Of a DNA stretch of 64,000 nucleotides, positions 54,290-63,050 are shown piece after piece. The notes below the pieces were generated by a model. The model searched no databases. It was given only the letters and a program-made list of their open reading frames with translations, and was not told where the DNA came from. The first letter of the stretch is position 1. Every line of letters begins with the position of its first letter. The DNA is from Blattabacterium cuenoti BPAA (GTDB lineage Bacteria; Bacteroidota; Bacteroidia; Flavobacteriales; Blattabacteriaceae). Location: assembly GCF_000348805.1 (NCBI RefSeq), contig NC_020510.1:248001-312000 (forward strand), written 5' to 3'. A program made the translations under genes and the position numbers.

Positions 54290-55255
54290 ATGAATCCCAA
54301 AAAAATTTTTTTAGAAAAAGTGAAACAAAAAGGAGGATGGGTCAATGCTCATTCTCATTTAGATAGGGCTTATACTCTCACAAAAAAAAATTTCAAATAT
54401 TCTTATTTTCCCCTTCAAAAAAAATGGTATCTGGTTGATGAAATGAAACGTTTAGCTACAGAAGAGGAAATTTATATCCGTATGGAAAAAGCTTTAGAAT
54501 ATTTTTTAATGCAAGGGACACAAGCTTTGTGTTCTTTTATTGATGTGGATGAAATTATTGAAGATCGTGCCTTGAAAGCCGCTAAAAAATTGAAAAATAA
54601 TTATGGAAATTCTATTCGTATTTGTTTTGCTAATCAAGTTCTTAAAGGCGTATTGGATAAAAAGTCAAAATATTGGTTTGATCAATCCATAGAATTTGTG
54701 GATATTATTGGTGGATTACCCGCTACAGATTATGAAAAAGAAGATGAACATTTAGATATTTTATTCCAAACAGCTAAAAAAAAAGGAAAAATTATGCATG
54801 TACATGTAGATCAATTGAATACAAGCGAAGAAAAAGAAACTGAAAAACTAGCAAAAAAAACAATTGAACATGGAATGCAAGGACAGGTCGTCGCTATACA
54901 TAGTATTTCTTTAGCCGCACATGCTAGAGATTATCGCTATAAAATATATCAATTGATGAAAAAAGCGGATATAATGGTCATATCTTGTCCCATTGCTTGG
55001 ATTGATCATACTAGAAGTGAACGTTTAACTCCTAGTCATAATTCCATCACTCCAGTAGATGAGATGGTTCCTGAAGGAATCACAGTGGCTTTTGGTACAG
55101 ATAACATCTGTGACATATATAAACCTTTTTCTGATGGAAATCTATGGATAGAACTACGAGTGATGTTGGAAGCATGTCATTATTATGATATAGATCATTT
55201 GGTAAAAATTGCTACAATAAATGGATTAAAAGTATTAGGATTGTCAGAGAAATAA
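54290..55255 (+). CDS. Metal-dependent amidohydrolase (cytosine-deaminase-like), function unknown
   Basis: 321-residue TIM-barrel amidohydrolase. Metal ligands match the CodA group: NAHSHLDRAY (HxH) at residues 20-29, HVHVDQ near 175, AIHSISLAAHA and the Asp of AFGTDNICDIYKPFSDG. In E. coli CodA the segment is HxDE, with the Glu that shuttles protons; here it is HVDQ. The protein also starts right at the HxH motif, so the beta-sandwich that normally brackets the barrel is absent. I recall similar proteins in Bacteroidota but no established substrate. Probably not a plain cytosine deaminase. Confidence 0.82.
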   Translation: MNPKKIFLEKVKQKGGWVNAHSHLDRAYTLTKKNFKYSYFPLQKKWYLVDEMKRLATEEEIYIRMEKALEYFLMQGTQALCSFIDVDEIIEDRALKAAKKLKNNYGNSIRICFANQVLKGVLDKKSKYWFDQSIEFVDIIGGLPATDYEKEDEHLDILFQTAKKKGKIMHVHVDQLNTSEEKETEKLAKKTIEHGMQGQVVAIHSISLAAHARDYRYKIYQLMKKADIMVISCPIAWIDHTRSERLTPSHNSITPVDEMVPEGITVAFGTDNICDIYKPFSDGNLWIELRVMLEACHYYDIDHLVKIATINGLKVLGLSEK

Positions 55256-55256
55256 T

Positions 55257-56795
55257 TTATTTTTTTCCTTTTTTTTCTGGACGCATTTGTGGAAAAAGTA
55301 AAACTTCTTGAATCGATTTTTTTTGAGTCAGTAACATTACTAAACGATCTATTCCAATTCCAATTCCTGCAGTAGGAGGCATCCCGAATTCTAAAGCACG
55401 TATAAAATCTAGATCAAGAGATATAGATTCGTTTTTTGTGTTTTTTTCGGATAACTTCATTTGTTCTCGTAAACGATCAAGTTGATCGATGGGATCATTA
55501 AGCTCTGAATAAGCATTAGCAATTTCTTTCCCATTTATAATGAGCTCAAAACGTTCTGATAGATTTTCTTGATAACGGTGTCTTTTGGTTAAAGGACTCA
55601 TTTCTATAGGATAATCAATAATAAAAGTAGGATCGATGTAATTTTTTTCGCATCTGTCTTCAAAAATGTTCTCAATCAGTTTAGCTTTACTCATTTTTAT
55701 ATTTTCTTCTATATGCAATTTTTGACAAACTTTTCTTAATTCTTCCTTTTTCATTTCTTTAAGATCAAATCCGGTATATTTTTTAATAGAATCCAATATG
55801 GGGATACGAGGAAAAGGAGTTTTAAAACTAATATGATGATTTTCTTTTTTTTGAAATTTATTAAAGATGTATTTCATCAATTTTTCTGTAAAATTCATCA
55901 TCCAGTAATAATCTTTATAAGCGACATAAAGTTCTAATACAGTAAATTCTGGATTATGAAAACGATCCATTCCCTCATTTCTGAAATTTCTAGAAAATTC
56001 ATATACCCCGTGAAATCCACCAACAATCAATTTTTTCAAGTAAAGTTCATTAGCTATCCGTAAATACAATGGAATTCCCAGTGTATTATGATACGTTTCA
56101 AAAGGACGAGCTATAGCCCCTCCAGGGATGGGGTGTAGAATAGGAGTATCGACTTCTATGTAACCTTTTTTATTCAAAAAACACCTTATTTTTTGGATGA
56201 GAAGAGTCCGTTTTAAAAAAATTTCTTTTACATGATCATTAACAATGAGATCTACATAACGCATACGATAACGTTGTTCCGTATTGGAAAAAGCATCATA
56301 TATTTTTTGATTTTTTCTATCCATTTTTACTTGTGGTAAAGGTCGGATAGATTTGGATAATAGAGTGAATTGATGAACATGTATGGTCATTTCATTCATT
56401 TTTGTCTTAAATAAAAACCCTTTTACTCCAATAATATCTCCTATATCTATAAGTTTTTTTAAAAAAATATTGTAAACCTCCTCTTGTTTCATTTGATCCG
56501 AAGATGAAAACAAATGATCCTGAGTAAAGTATATTTGCATTCTACCCGTATGATCTTTTATTTCTCCAAAAGAAGCTTTGCCTAAAATCCGCAAACGCAT
56601 TAACCGTCCAGCTATGCTTATAGTTTCTTTTTCCGTAAAATTTTTTTGTATATTACAAATAGTATTTGTTACAACATATTCTTCTGATGGATAAGGATTG
56701 ATTCCCAATAATTTTAGTTGATCTAATTTTTTTCTTCGTAGAATTTGTTGTTCTGATAAATAGATCATAGAGTGATTTTTGTGGATGTCCTCCAT
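55257..56795 (-). CDS. lysS: Lysyl-tRNA synthetase, class II
   Basis: Charges tRNA-Lys. OB-fold anticodon-binding domain (about 55-170), then the class II core: motif 1 around RCFLNKKGYIEVDTPILHPIPGGAIARPF, motif 2 YEFSRNFRNEGMDRFHNPEFT, and motif 3 GIGIGIDRLVMLLT near the C-terminus. 512 residues. The ATG at 56795 or the M10 codon could be the start. Its 3' end is one base from the convergent amidohydrolase. Confidence 0.95.
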   Translation of the reverse strand: MEDIHKNHSMIYLSEQQILRRKKLDQLKLLGINPYPSEEYVVTNTICNIQKNFTEKETISIAGRLMRLRILGKASFGEIKDHTGRMQIYFTQDHLFSSSDQMKQEEVYNIFLKKLIDIGDIIGVKGFLFKTKMNEMTIHVHQFTLLSKSIRPLPQVKMDRKNQKIYDAFSNTEQRYRMRYVDLIVNDHVKEIFLKRTLLIQKIRCFLNKKGYIEVDTPILHPIPGGAIARPFETYHNTLGIPLYLRIANELYLKKLIVGGFHGVYEFSRNFRNEGMDRFHNPEFTVLELYVAYKDYYWMMNFTEKLMKYIFNKFQKKENHHISFKTPFPRIPILDSIKKYTGFDLKEMKKEELRKVCQKLHIEENIKMSKAKLIENIFEDRCEKNYIDPTFIIDYPIEMSPLTKRHRYQENLSERFELIINGKEIANAYSELNDPIDQLDRLREQMKLSEKNTKNESISLDLDFIRALEFGMPPTAGIGIGIDRLVMLLTQKKSIQEVLLFPQMRPEKKGKK

Positions 56796-56864
56796 ACAAA
56801 ACGAACGAATTGAATAAAACGAAGGTACATTTGTTTTTTTTATTATATAAATTTTTCAAAACCT

Positions 56865-57587
56865 ATGAAAAAAAAAATACTTTTTTTCGAAGATTTAGGA
56901 AAAAAAGAATATCAAGAAACTTGGAAATATCAGAAAAGATTATTTGATGACATCATACGAAAAAAAATCAAGAATATACCTGATCAAAAAGCAGGATATT
57001 TTCTCTTTGTAGAACACCCTCATGTATATACTATAGGGAAAAATGTAAAAAAAGACAACCATTTGTTGGTTTCATTAGATTTTTTAAAAAAAATAGATGT
57101 TTCTTTTTATCAAACAGATAGAGGAGGGAAGATCACTTACCATGGTCCTGGACAGTTGATAGGATATCCCATTTTAAATATGGATTATTTTTTTACGGAT
57201 ATTCATAAATATCTTCGTCTTTTAGAAGAAGTGATTATCCATTTTTTATGGAAAAATTATGAAATAAAAGGAGAACGAAAAAAAGGAAAAACAGGAATTT
57301 GGTTTAATGTAAAAAACGGAAAATCAAGAAAAATATGTGCAATAGGAATTAGAATGAGTCGTTGGGTAACCATGCATGGATTTGCTTTAAATGTAAATAC
57401 AGATTTACAGTATTTCAATCATATTATTCCTTGTGGAATTTATAATCAAGAAGTGACTTCTTTAAAAAAAGAATTGAAAAAGAATGATATCTCTTTTCAA
57501 GAGGTAAAACGTATGGTGAAAAAATCCTTTCAAGAAATTTTTGATGTAGAATTTGTAAACATGCCGAAAAAGATTTCATTTTTGTAA
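56865..57587 (+). CDS. lipB: Octanoyl-[ACP]-protein N-octanoyltransferase LipB
   Basis: Transfers octanoate from ACP to lipoyl domains. FVEHPHVYTIGK near residue 49, DRGGKITYHGPGQLIGYPI (RGG-x-TYHGPGQ motif) near 85, GIWFNVKNGKSRKICAIGIRMSRWVTMHGFALNVN with the active Lys, and the catalytic Cys in IIPCGIYNQEVTSL are all present. 240 residues. lipA is not in the window. Confidence 0.95.
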   Translation: MKKKILFFEDLGKKEYQETWKYQKRLFDDIIRKKIKNIPDQKAGYFLFVEHPHVYTIGKNVKKDNHLLVSLDFLKKIDVSFYQTDRGGKITYHGPGQLIGYPILNMDYFFTDIHKYLRLLEEVIIHFLWKNYEIKGERKKGKTGIWFNVKNGKSRKICAIGIRMSRWVTMHGFALNVNTDLQYFNHIIPCGIYNQEVTSLKKELKKNDISFQEVKRMVKKSFQEIFDVEFVNMPKKISFL

Positions 57588-57591
57588 TGAA

Positions 57592-58914
57592 TTAATTAAT
57601 TGGTTCTGCGATCATAATTCCATCCTTATCTACTTTTGTGATTAATACATTTTGTAATGTGTTTTCATATCTAGAAGAAGAATTGTATGAATGTAATGGC
57701 ATCTTAGTTCGAATATAATTTTCTGTATATCCATACAAATATTCTTGATGGTTCGAATTTCTTTCGAATAAAACGGTTTTTTTAGTGTTCATTTGCTTTT
57801 TACAAAAAAAACGATATTTTTTCTTTGAAAGAAGTCTCAAAACTTGATTCCGTTTCCATTGTATTTTTTTAGATACATTTTCCTGTATCGTACTGGATTT
57901 TGTATTGGGTCTAGTAGAATAGGGAAATATATGTAGAGATGAAATTTCTAATTTATTCAAAAAATGATAAGTTTCCAAAAAATGTTTGTGTGTTTCTCCA
58001 GGAAAACCAACAATAAGATCTGAACCGATATAAGCATATGGCATTAAAGATCGAATTTTATTTACTTTTTCTTGATAAAGTTCTCGTCTGTAACGTCGAT
58101 GCATTTTTAACAAAATATCATTGCTTCCAGACTGTAAAGGAAGATGAAAATGAGGAACAAAATGTTTACTTTTAGACAAAAATTCAATACATTCATTTTG
58201 AAGCAAATTAGGCTCTATAGAGGATAAACGGATTCTTCCTTTTTCTTCTATTTGATCTATGGATTGTATTAAATCAAAAAATCGGAGATTTTTTCCGTAT
58301 ATATTTTTTCCACCATAGTCGCCTATATTGACACCTGTTAACACAATCTCTTTTACCCCTTGATTAAAAAGAAATCTAATATTTTTCAATATATTTTCTA
58401 TACTCTCAGAACGAGAGGGGCCTCTTGACATAGGAATGATGCAATAACTGCACTTATAATCACATCCATCCTGAATTTTTAAAAAGGAACGAGTTCTATC
58501 TCCAACGGAAAACGATGGAAAATAAGCTTTTCTAGAAATAATTTTTGCATAATATTTTTTTTTCAAAAACCATTCTCGATGAACATAATCTATGATTTTA
58601 AATTTTTCTTCATAGCCTAAAACAAGATCTACTCCAATAATAGAAGAGACTTCTTTAGGATTGAATTGAGCATAACATCCTATTGCTACAATAAAAGCTT
58701 TGGAATTGTTCTTTATAGCATAACGTACAATATGCCTAAATTCAATTTCTGCATTTTTTGTAACAAAACAACTATTGATCACATAAATATCCGCATAACT
58801 CTTGAAAGGAACATGTTGATAATATAAATTAGAAAATTTTCTTGCTATGGTAGAAGTCTCTGCGTAATTGAGTTTACAACCCATGGTATAAAATGCTACT
58901 TTTTTTTTCAACAT
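57592..58914 (-). CDS. mtaB: tRNA t6A37 methylthiotransferase MtaB
   Basis: Radical-SAM enzyme that makes ms2t6A at tRNA position 37. N-terminal UPF0004 domain begins VAFYTMGCKLNYAETSTIAR with its cluster cysteines (also NSCFVTK and IGCYAQF), the radical-SAM CxxxCxxC is in DGCDYKCSYCIIPMSRG near residue 149, and a TRAM-like end follows. The CKLNYAET start separates MtaB from MiaB (GCQMN). 440 residues. Confidence 0.92.
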   Translation of the reverse strand: MLKKKVAFYTMGCKLNYAETSTIARKFSNLYYQHVPFKSYADIYVINSCFVTKNAEIEFRHIVRYAIKNNSKAFIVAIGCYAQFNPKEVSSIIGVDLVLGYEEKFKIIDYVHREWFLKKKYYAKIISRKAYFPSFSVGDRTRSFLKIQDGCDYKCSYCIIPMSRGPSRSESIENILKNIRFLFNQGVKEIVLTGVNIGDYGGKNIYGKNLRFFDLIQSIDQIEEKGRIRLSSIEPNLLQNECIEFLSKSKHFVPHFHLPLQSGSNDILLKMHRRYRRELYQEKVNKIRSLMPYAYIGSDLIVGFPGETHKHFLETYHFLNKLEISSLHIFPYSTRPNTKSSTIQENVSKKIQWKRNQVLRLLSKKKYRFFCKKQMNTKKTVLFERNSNHQEYLYGYTENYIRTKMPLHSYNSSSRYENTLQNVLITKVDKDGIMIAEPIN

Positions 58915-58954
58915 TTTTTTTCGTCTATCTGATAGATTCCGTTTTTATAGCTGC

Positions 58955-59593
58955 CTAAGATGAAAAATAATTTTCAATTCCACTATGGCTAGCTTTTATC
59001 GCTTTTTTTCCTTTTGTCCAATTTGCGGGACAGACTTCTCCACTTTTTTCGTAATATTGAAGAGCATCTATCATACGAATCGCTTCATGTACATTTCTAC
59101 CTAAAGGAAAATCATTAATTAGAAAATGTCTTATAACCCCTTCTTGATCTATTAAAAATAATCCTCTATAAGCAATCAGTTCTCCCGTAGCTTTCCATTC
59201 TTCATGATTATTATTATTATTGCAAATCCAATTTCCAGATAATACTCCATAGTTATGAGATATGGTCTTATTGATATCAGAAACGATCGGATAAGTGACC
59301 CCATGGATGCCTCCTTTTTCTTTTGGCATCTGTAGCCAAGCCCAATGAGATTGTTCTGTATCCGTAGAAACCGCAATAATTTGTACATTTCTCATTTCAA
59401 AATCCTGAATTCTTTCTTGAAATGCATATATTTCTGTAGGACAAACAAAAGTAAAATCTTTAGGATAAAAGAAAAGTAAAACATACTTCTTTCCATTAAA
59501 TTGTTCTAAAGTAAAATTGGAGACAATCTCTTTTCCATTTAATACCGCACTAGCCGTGAAATTTGGCGCTTTTTTTGATATTAACGTATTCAT
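58955..59593 (-). CDS. ahpC: Peroxiredoxin (AhpC/Prx type)
   Basis: Two-cysteine peroxiredoxin reducing hydrogen peroxide and organic peroxides. The peroxidatic Cys lies in DFTFVCPTEIYAF near residue 51 and the resolving Cys in GEVCPANWTKG near the C-terminus. 212 residues. A histidine/asparagine-rich insert (CNNNNNHEEW) near the middle is unusual. AhpF is not adjacent, so the reductant is unknown. The 83-bp upstream gap to dnaG must hold its promoter; I see no clear box. Confidence 0.93.
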   Translation of the reverse strand: MNTLISKKAPNFTASAVLNGKEIVSNFTLEQFNGKKYVLLFFYPKDFTFVCPTEIYAFQERIQDFEMRNVQIIAVSTDTEQSHWAWLQMPKEKGGIHGVTYPIVSDINKTISHNYGVLSGNWICNNNNNHEEWKATGELIAYRGLFLIDQEGVIRHFLINDFPLGRNVHEAIRMIDALQYYEKSGEVCPANWTKGKKAIKASHSGIENYFSS

Positions 59594-59676
59594 TTTTTTT
59601 GTTTTTCGTGTTTATATGCACGAATTTACCAAAACTTAAAACAAGAAAAAAATAATTTTTTATGCAACAAAAGGAG

Positions 59677-61521
59677 TCATACATATCTATGTAACTTTTT
59701 ATGAAGTTCATTTTTTATATCTGTTAAATGCATAATTTTTTTTAGAAAAGCTTTTCTATCCTTATTTTTTTTCAGATCATTCTGATAATGTATGATTTCT
59801 TTTTGAATCAATTTGGAAATACATAAAGATTTATATCTCAATAAAATATCACTAATATATTGATTTATTCTCTCTTTTTGATAGGAAACTTGTATTCCTT
59901 TTCTATCCCATTTGGATAATGAATAAAATTTTGGATTTTTTTTATCCAAAAATTGGGATAAGTCTATTCTTTTCTTTTGTAAACAAATTTGATCAAAAAT
60001 CTCTTGGTTCTTATTCAAAGAAAAACGGAGATTCCAGCATTTAAAAACGTGCAATACTTCTTCTAAAATCGTTGTGTTGTGTTCTTTTTTTTTTATGATT
60101 TGATTTCCATGATTTAAAATCAATTGAATCAATTTTTCTTCAAGAAGAAGAAGAGTATTTTTTTTTAAAAAAAACCTTGAATTTCCCTTAACCTGAACTG
60201 TACTAGGTTTCTGTACATTTTTTTTATTGATTTTTTTCAATTCAGAAATCAGAACTTTTTGACGAATATTTAGCACTTTGGAAGCTTCTTGCAAGTATAA
60301 TTCCTTTTGAATAACATTAGATATTTTTGAAATGCTATTCAAAATATTTTTTACTAAAAATGATTTTTTGATGGGATCATCTTTATGGATTTTTTCATAT
60401 ATTTTTTGTTTAAAAGAAACAAAATTGTAACTATTTTTTGCTACAAAATCTCTGAATTGAGAAAAAGAATATTTTTTGGATATCAAATCTGGATCTTCTC
60501 CATTAGAAATAAATAATATGCGTAAATTCATTTCCTGTTCTAGCATCATATTAATTCCTCTTAAAGAGGCTTTAATTCCAGAACGATCTCCATCATAAAA
60601 AAGAACAATATTTTTTGTAAATTTTTTGATCAATAGTATTTGGGCCACGGTGAGTGAAATTCCAGAAGAAGAAACTACATTTTTTATCCCAGATTGATGT
60701 AAAGAAATAACATCTGTATATCCTTCCACCAAATAACAAAAATTTTCTTTGAGAATGTTTTTTTTAGCTTGAAACAAGCCATATAAAATTTTACTTTTTT
60801 GAAAGATCTTACTTTCTGATGAATTTATATACTTAGTCGTAGTGAAAGATCTAGAATCAAGACTTCTACCTCCAAAACCTATAACTCTTCCTGATAAACT
60901 ATGAATTGGAAACATCACACGTTTACGGAAACAATCAAAAAAATGATTGGATTTTCTGAAAACCGTGACCCCTGATTCTTTTATATCCCGTATTTTAAAT
61001 CCTTTTTTTAATGCGTTGATTGTAAGCAAATTCCAAGAAATAGGTGCATAGCCTAATTCGAATTTATGAATGATATTTATATCAAATCCCCTTTTTTGAA
61101 TGAAATAATTTAATCCATTGTTCTGTCCTTCTTTGGTAAAATGTAATTGATAAATAAAAAAACGTTTTGCATAATCTTGTATTAAGTATGATTTTTCATA
61201 TTCTTCTTTCTCTTGATGATTGTTGTTGTCTATGTGATCCATTTTGATCTCATACTTTTTGGCAAGAAAACGTAATGATTCCTCATAAGTAAAATGTTCA
61301 TGTTCCATAAGAAAAGTGATAATATTTCCTCCTTTTCCAGAACTAAAATCTTTCCATATTTTTTTTGTAGGAGAAACTATAAGAGAAGGTGTTTTTTCAT
61401 TAGAAAAAGGACTTAGTCCTCTATAATTAAAACCACTTTTTTTTAATTTTACAAAATCTCCAATCACATCTTCTATACAAGAAGCAGAAAGTATTTTTTT
61501 TATAGTTTCTTTAGATATCAT
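59677..61521 (-). CDS. dnaG: DNA primase DnaG
   Basis: Synthesises RNA primers for replication. 614 residues: N-terminal domain (1-95), catalytic core with TOPRIM motifs (LVEGYTDVISLHQSG near 268 and FYDGDRSGIKASLRG near 312), and a helical C-terminal helicase-binding part. The N-terminal zinc ligands are replaced: the usual CPFHNEKTPS reads SPFSNEKTPS and the later CFGCG reads DFSSG, so no zinc ribbon should form. From memory this is shared by other Flavobacteria. The neighbour is rpe, 8 bp upstream on the minus strand. Confidence 0.95.
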   Translation of the reverse strand: MISKETIKKILSASCIEDVIGDFVKLKKSGFNYRGLSPFSNEKTPSLIVSPTKKIWKDFSSGKGGNIITFLMEHEHFTYEESLRFLAKKYEIKMDHIDNNNHQEKEEYEKSYLIQDYAKRFFIYQLHFTKEGQNNGLNYFIQKRGFDINIIHKFELGYAPISWNLLTINALKKGFKIRDIKESGVTVFRKSNHFFDCFRKRVMFPIHSLSGRVIGFGGRSLDSRSFTTTKYINSSESKIFQKSKILYGLFQAKKNILKENFCYLVEGYTDVISLHQSGIKNVVSSSGISLTVAQILLIKKFTKNIVLFYDGDRSGIKASLRGINMMLEQEMNLRILFISNGEDPDLISKKYSFSQFRDFVAKNSYNFVSFKQKIYEKIHKDDPIKKSFLVKNILNSISKISNVIQKELYLQEASKVLNIRQKVLISELKKINKKNVQKPSTVQVKGNSRFFLKKNTLLLLEEKLIQLILNHGNQIIKKKEHNTTILEEVLHVFKCWNLRFSLNKNQEIFDQICLQKKRIDLSQFLDKKNPKFYSLSKWDRKGIQVSYQKERINQYISDILLRYKSLCISKLIQKEIIHYQNDLKKNKDRKAFLKKIMHLTDIKNELHKKLHRYV

Positions 61522-61529
61522 AATAATAT

Positions 61530-62183
61530 TTAATTTCCTAATTTCATTCTATGAATAATTTTTTTTGGGTTAGAATCAGAAAAAATAGTAGTTCCTGCCA
61601 CTAATATATCTGCTCCATTTTGAAATAATAAAGAAGAATTTTCTAAATTGATTCCTCCATCTACTTCTATGAGAGCGGAAGAATCTTTTTTCAAGATTAA
61701 ATTTTTAATATCCTCTAATTTTTGATATGTTTGATGAATGAATTTCTGTCCACTATAACCAGGATTCACACTCATCAATAAAACAAAATCTATATCATTA
61801 ATAATGTCTTGTAAAAGAGAAACTGGAGTATGTGGATTCACAGCTACACCTACCTTCATTCCATTTTCTTTAATAGAAAAAATTGTTCTGTTTAAATGAA
61901 TACAAGCTTCATAATGAATATGTAAATGATCGGCTCCACAAGCTTTCAACTGTTCTATATAGCGTTCTGGTTGCAATATCATTAAATGTACATCCATAGG
62001 CTTATGTGCATATTTTTTAACATATTTAATAAATAAAAATCCAAAAGAAATATTGGAAACAAAAGAGGAGTCCATTATATCAATATGAAACCAATCGGCC
62101 TCACTTTTATTCAGCATTTCTATATCACGATATAAAAAAGCTAAATTGGCTGAAAGTAAGGATGGAGCTATAATTTTTTTCAT
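61530..62183 (-). CDS. rpe: Ribulose-phosphate 3-epimerase
   Basis: Interconverts ribulose-5-P and xylulose-5-P, which transketolase (3-5 kb) uses. TIM-barrel, 217 residues: IAPSLLSANLAFL at the start, DWFHIDIMDSSFVSNISFG with catalytic Asp, VHLMILQPERY, LLMSVNPGYSGQKF and the second catalytic Asp in ALIEVDGGI. Confidence 0.95.
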   Translation of the reverse strand: MKKIIAPSLLSANLAFLYRDIEMLNKSEADWFHIDIMDSSFVSNISFGFLFIKYVKKYAHKPMDVHLMILQPERYIEQLKACGADHLHIHYEACIHLNRTIFSIKENGMKVGVAVNPHTPVSLLQDIINDIDFVLLMSVNPGYSGQKFIHQTYQKLEDIKNLILKKDSSALIEVDGGINLENSSLLFQNGADILVAGTTIFSDSNPKKIIHRMKLGN

Positions 62184-62234
62184 ATTCTTATAATTAAGAG
62201 TAAACTAATAGGTATATATATTTTATTTGATTTT

Positions 62235-63035
62235 TTATGAAATCAAAGCTTCACTAATTCCAGTATGAGAAAAACCTCCATCATGATATAAGTTTTGCAT
62301 GGTAACTTTTCTTGTTAAATCTGAAAATAGTGTAATTATATAATTAGCGCAATCTTGTGCGGAAGCGTTTCCTAACGGAGATATTTTTTCAGATAATATT
62401 AAAAGTTGATTAAATCCTTTAACCGCTTTTGCTGCTCGTGTGATACTAGGAGATTGTGAGACAGTATTGACCCTGACTTTTTCTTTGATTCCCCAATGAT
62501 AACCAAAATTACGTGTGATACTTTCTAAATAGGATTTATAATCTGACATATCTCCATAATGTGGAAAACTTCGCTGAGAAGCAATATATGTTATAGCTAC
62601 AATAGAACCCCATTTATTCATTGCTTTTTTATTCCAAGCTGTCTGCATAATTTTATGATAAGATACAGCAGATATTTCCCATCCTTTTCTTAAAAATTCA
62701 TAATTTAAAGAGGGATAAGTTAACCCCTTTCGTATATTTATAGACATAGCTATGGAATGCAATAAAAAATCTATTTTTCCTCCAAAATGATCTAATGTTT
62801 TTTCAAATAAAATATTGAGATCTTGTATGGAAGTGGCATCTGCTGGAATCACCATAGATTTTGTTTTATGAGATAATTCATAAATTTTACCTATTCTTAG
62901 AGAGGCTGGGGTATTGGTTAATACAAAAGATGCTTTTTCTTCATAAGCACGTTCTGCTACTTTCCAAGCAATAGAATTTTCATCTAAGGCTCCAAATATA
63001 ATTCCTTTTTTTCCTTTCAATAGATTGTAAGACAT
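62235..63035 (-). CDS. fabI: Enoyl-[acyl-carrier-protein] reductase FabI
   Basis: NADH-dependent last reduction of type II fatty-acid synthesis. Short-chain dehydrogenase of 266 residues: KGKKGIIFGALDENSIAWKVAE is the FabI-type cofactor loop (family GxxxxxSIAxxIA), LLHSIAMS the middle motif, and the catalytic Tyr and Lys, seven residues apart, are in PHYGDMSDYKSYLE near 155. RVNTVSQSPSITRAAKAVKGF is the substrate-loop region. 16 bp from metK. Confidence 0.94.
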   Translation of the reverse strand: MSYNLLKGKKGIIFGALDENSIAWKVAERAYEEKASFVLTNTPASLRIGKIYELSHKTKSMVIPADATSIQDLNILFEKTLDHFGGKIDFLLHSIAMSINIRKGLTYPSLNYEFLRKGWEISAVSYHKIMQTAWNKKAMNKWGSIVAITYIASQRSFPHYGDMSDYKSYLESITRNFGYHWGIKEKVRVNTVSQSPSITRAAKAVKGFNQLLILSEKISPLGNASAQDCANYIITLFSDLTRKVTMQNLYHDGGFSHTGISEALIS

Positions 63036-63050
63036 AGTTAAAATATTTAA

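Noticed and set aside
54290-55255. Naming the amidohydrolase codA
   Set aside because: The key Glu is Gln and the beta-sandwich is missing, so a cytosine deaminase call is not supported.
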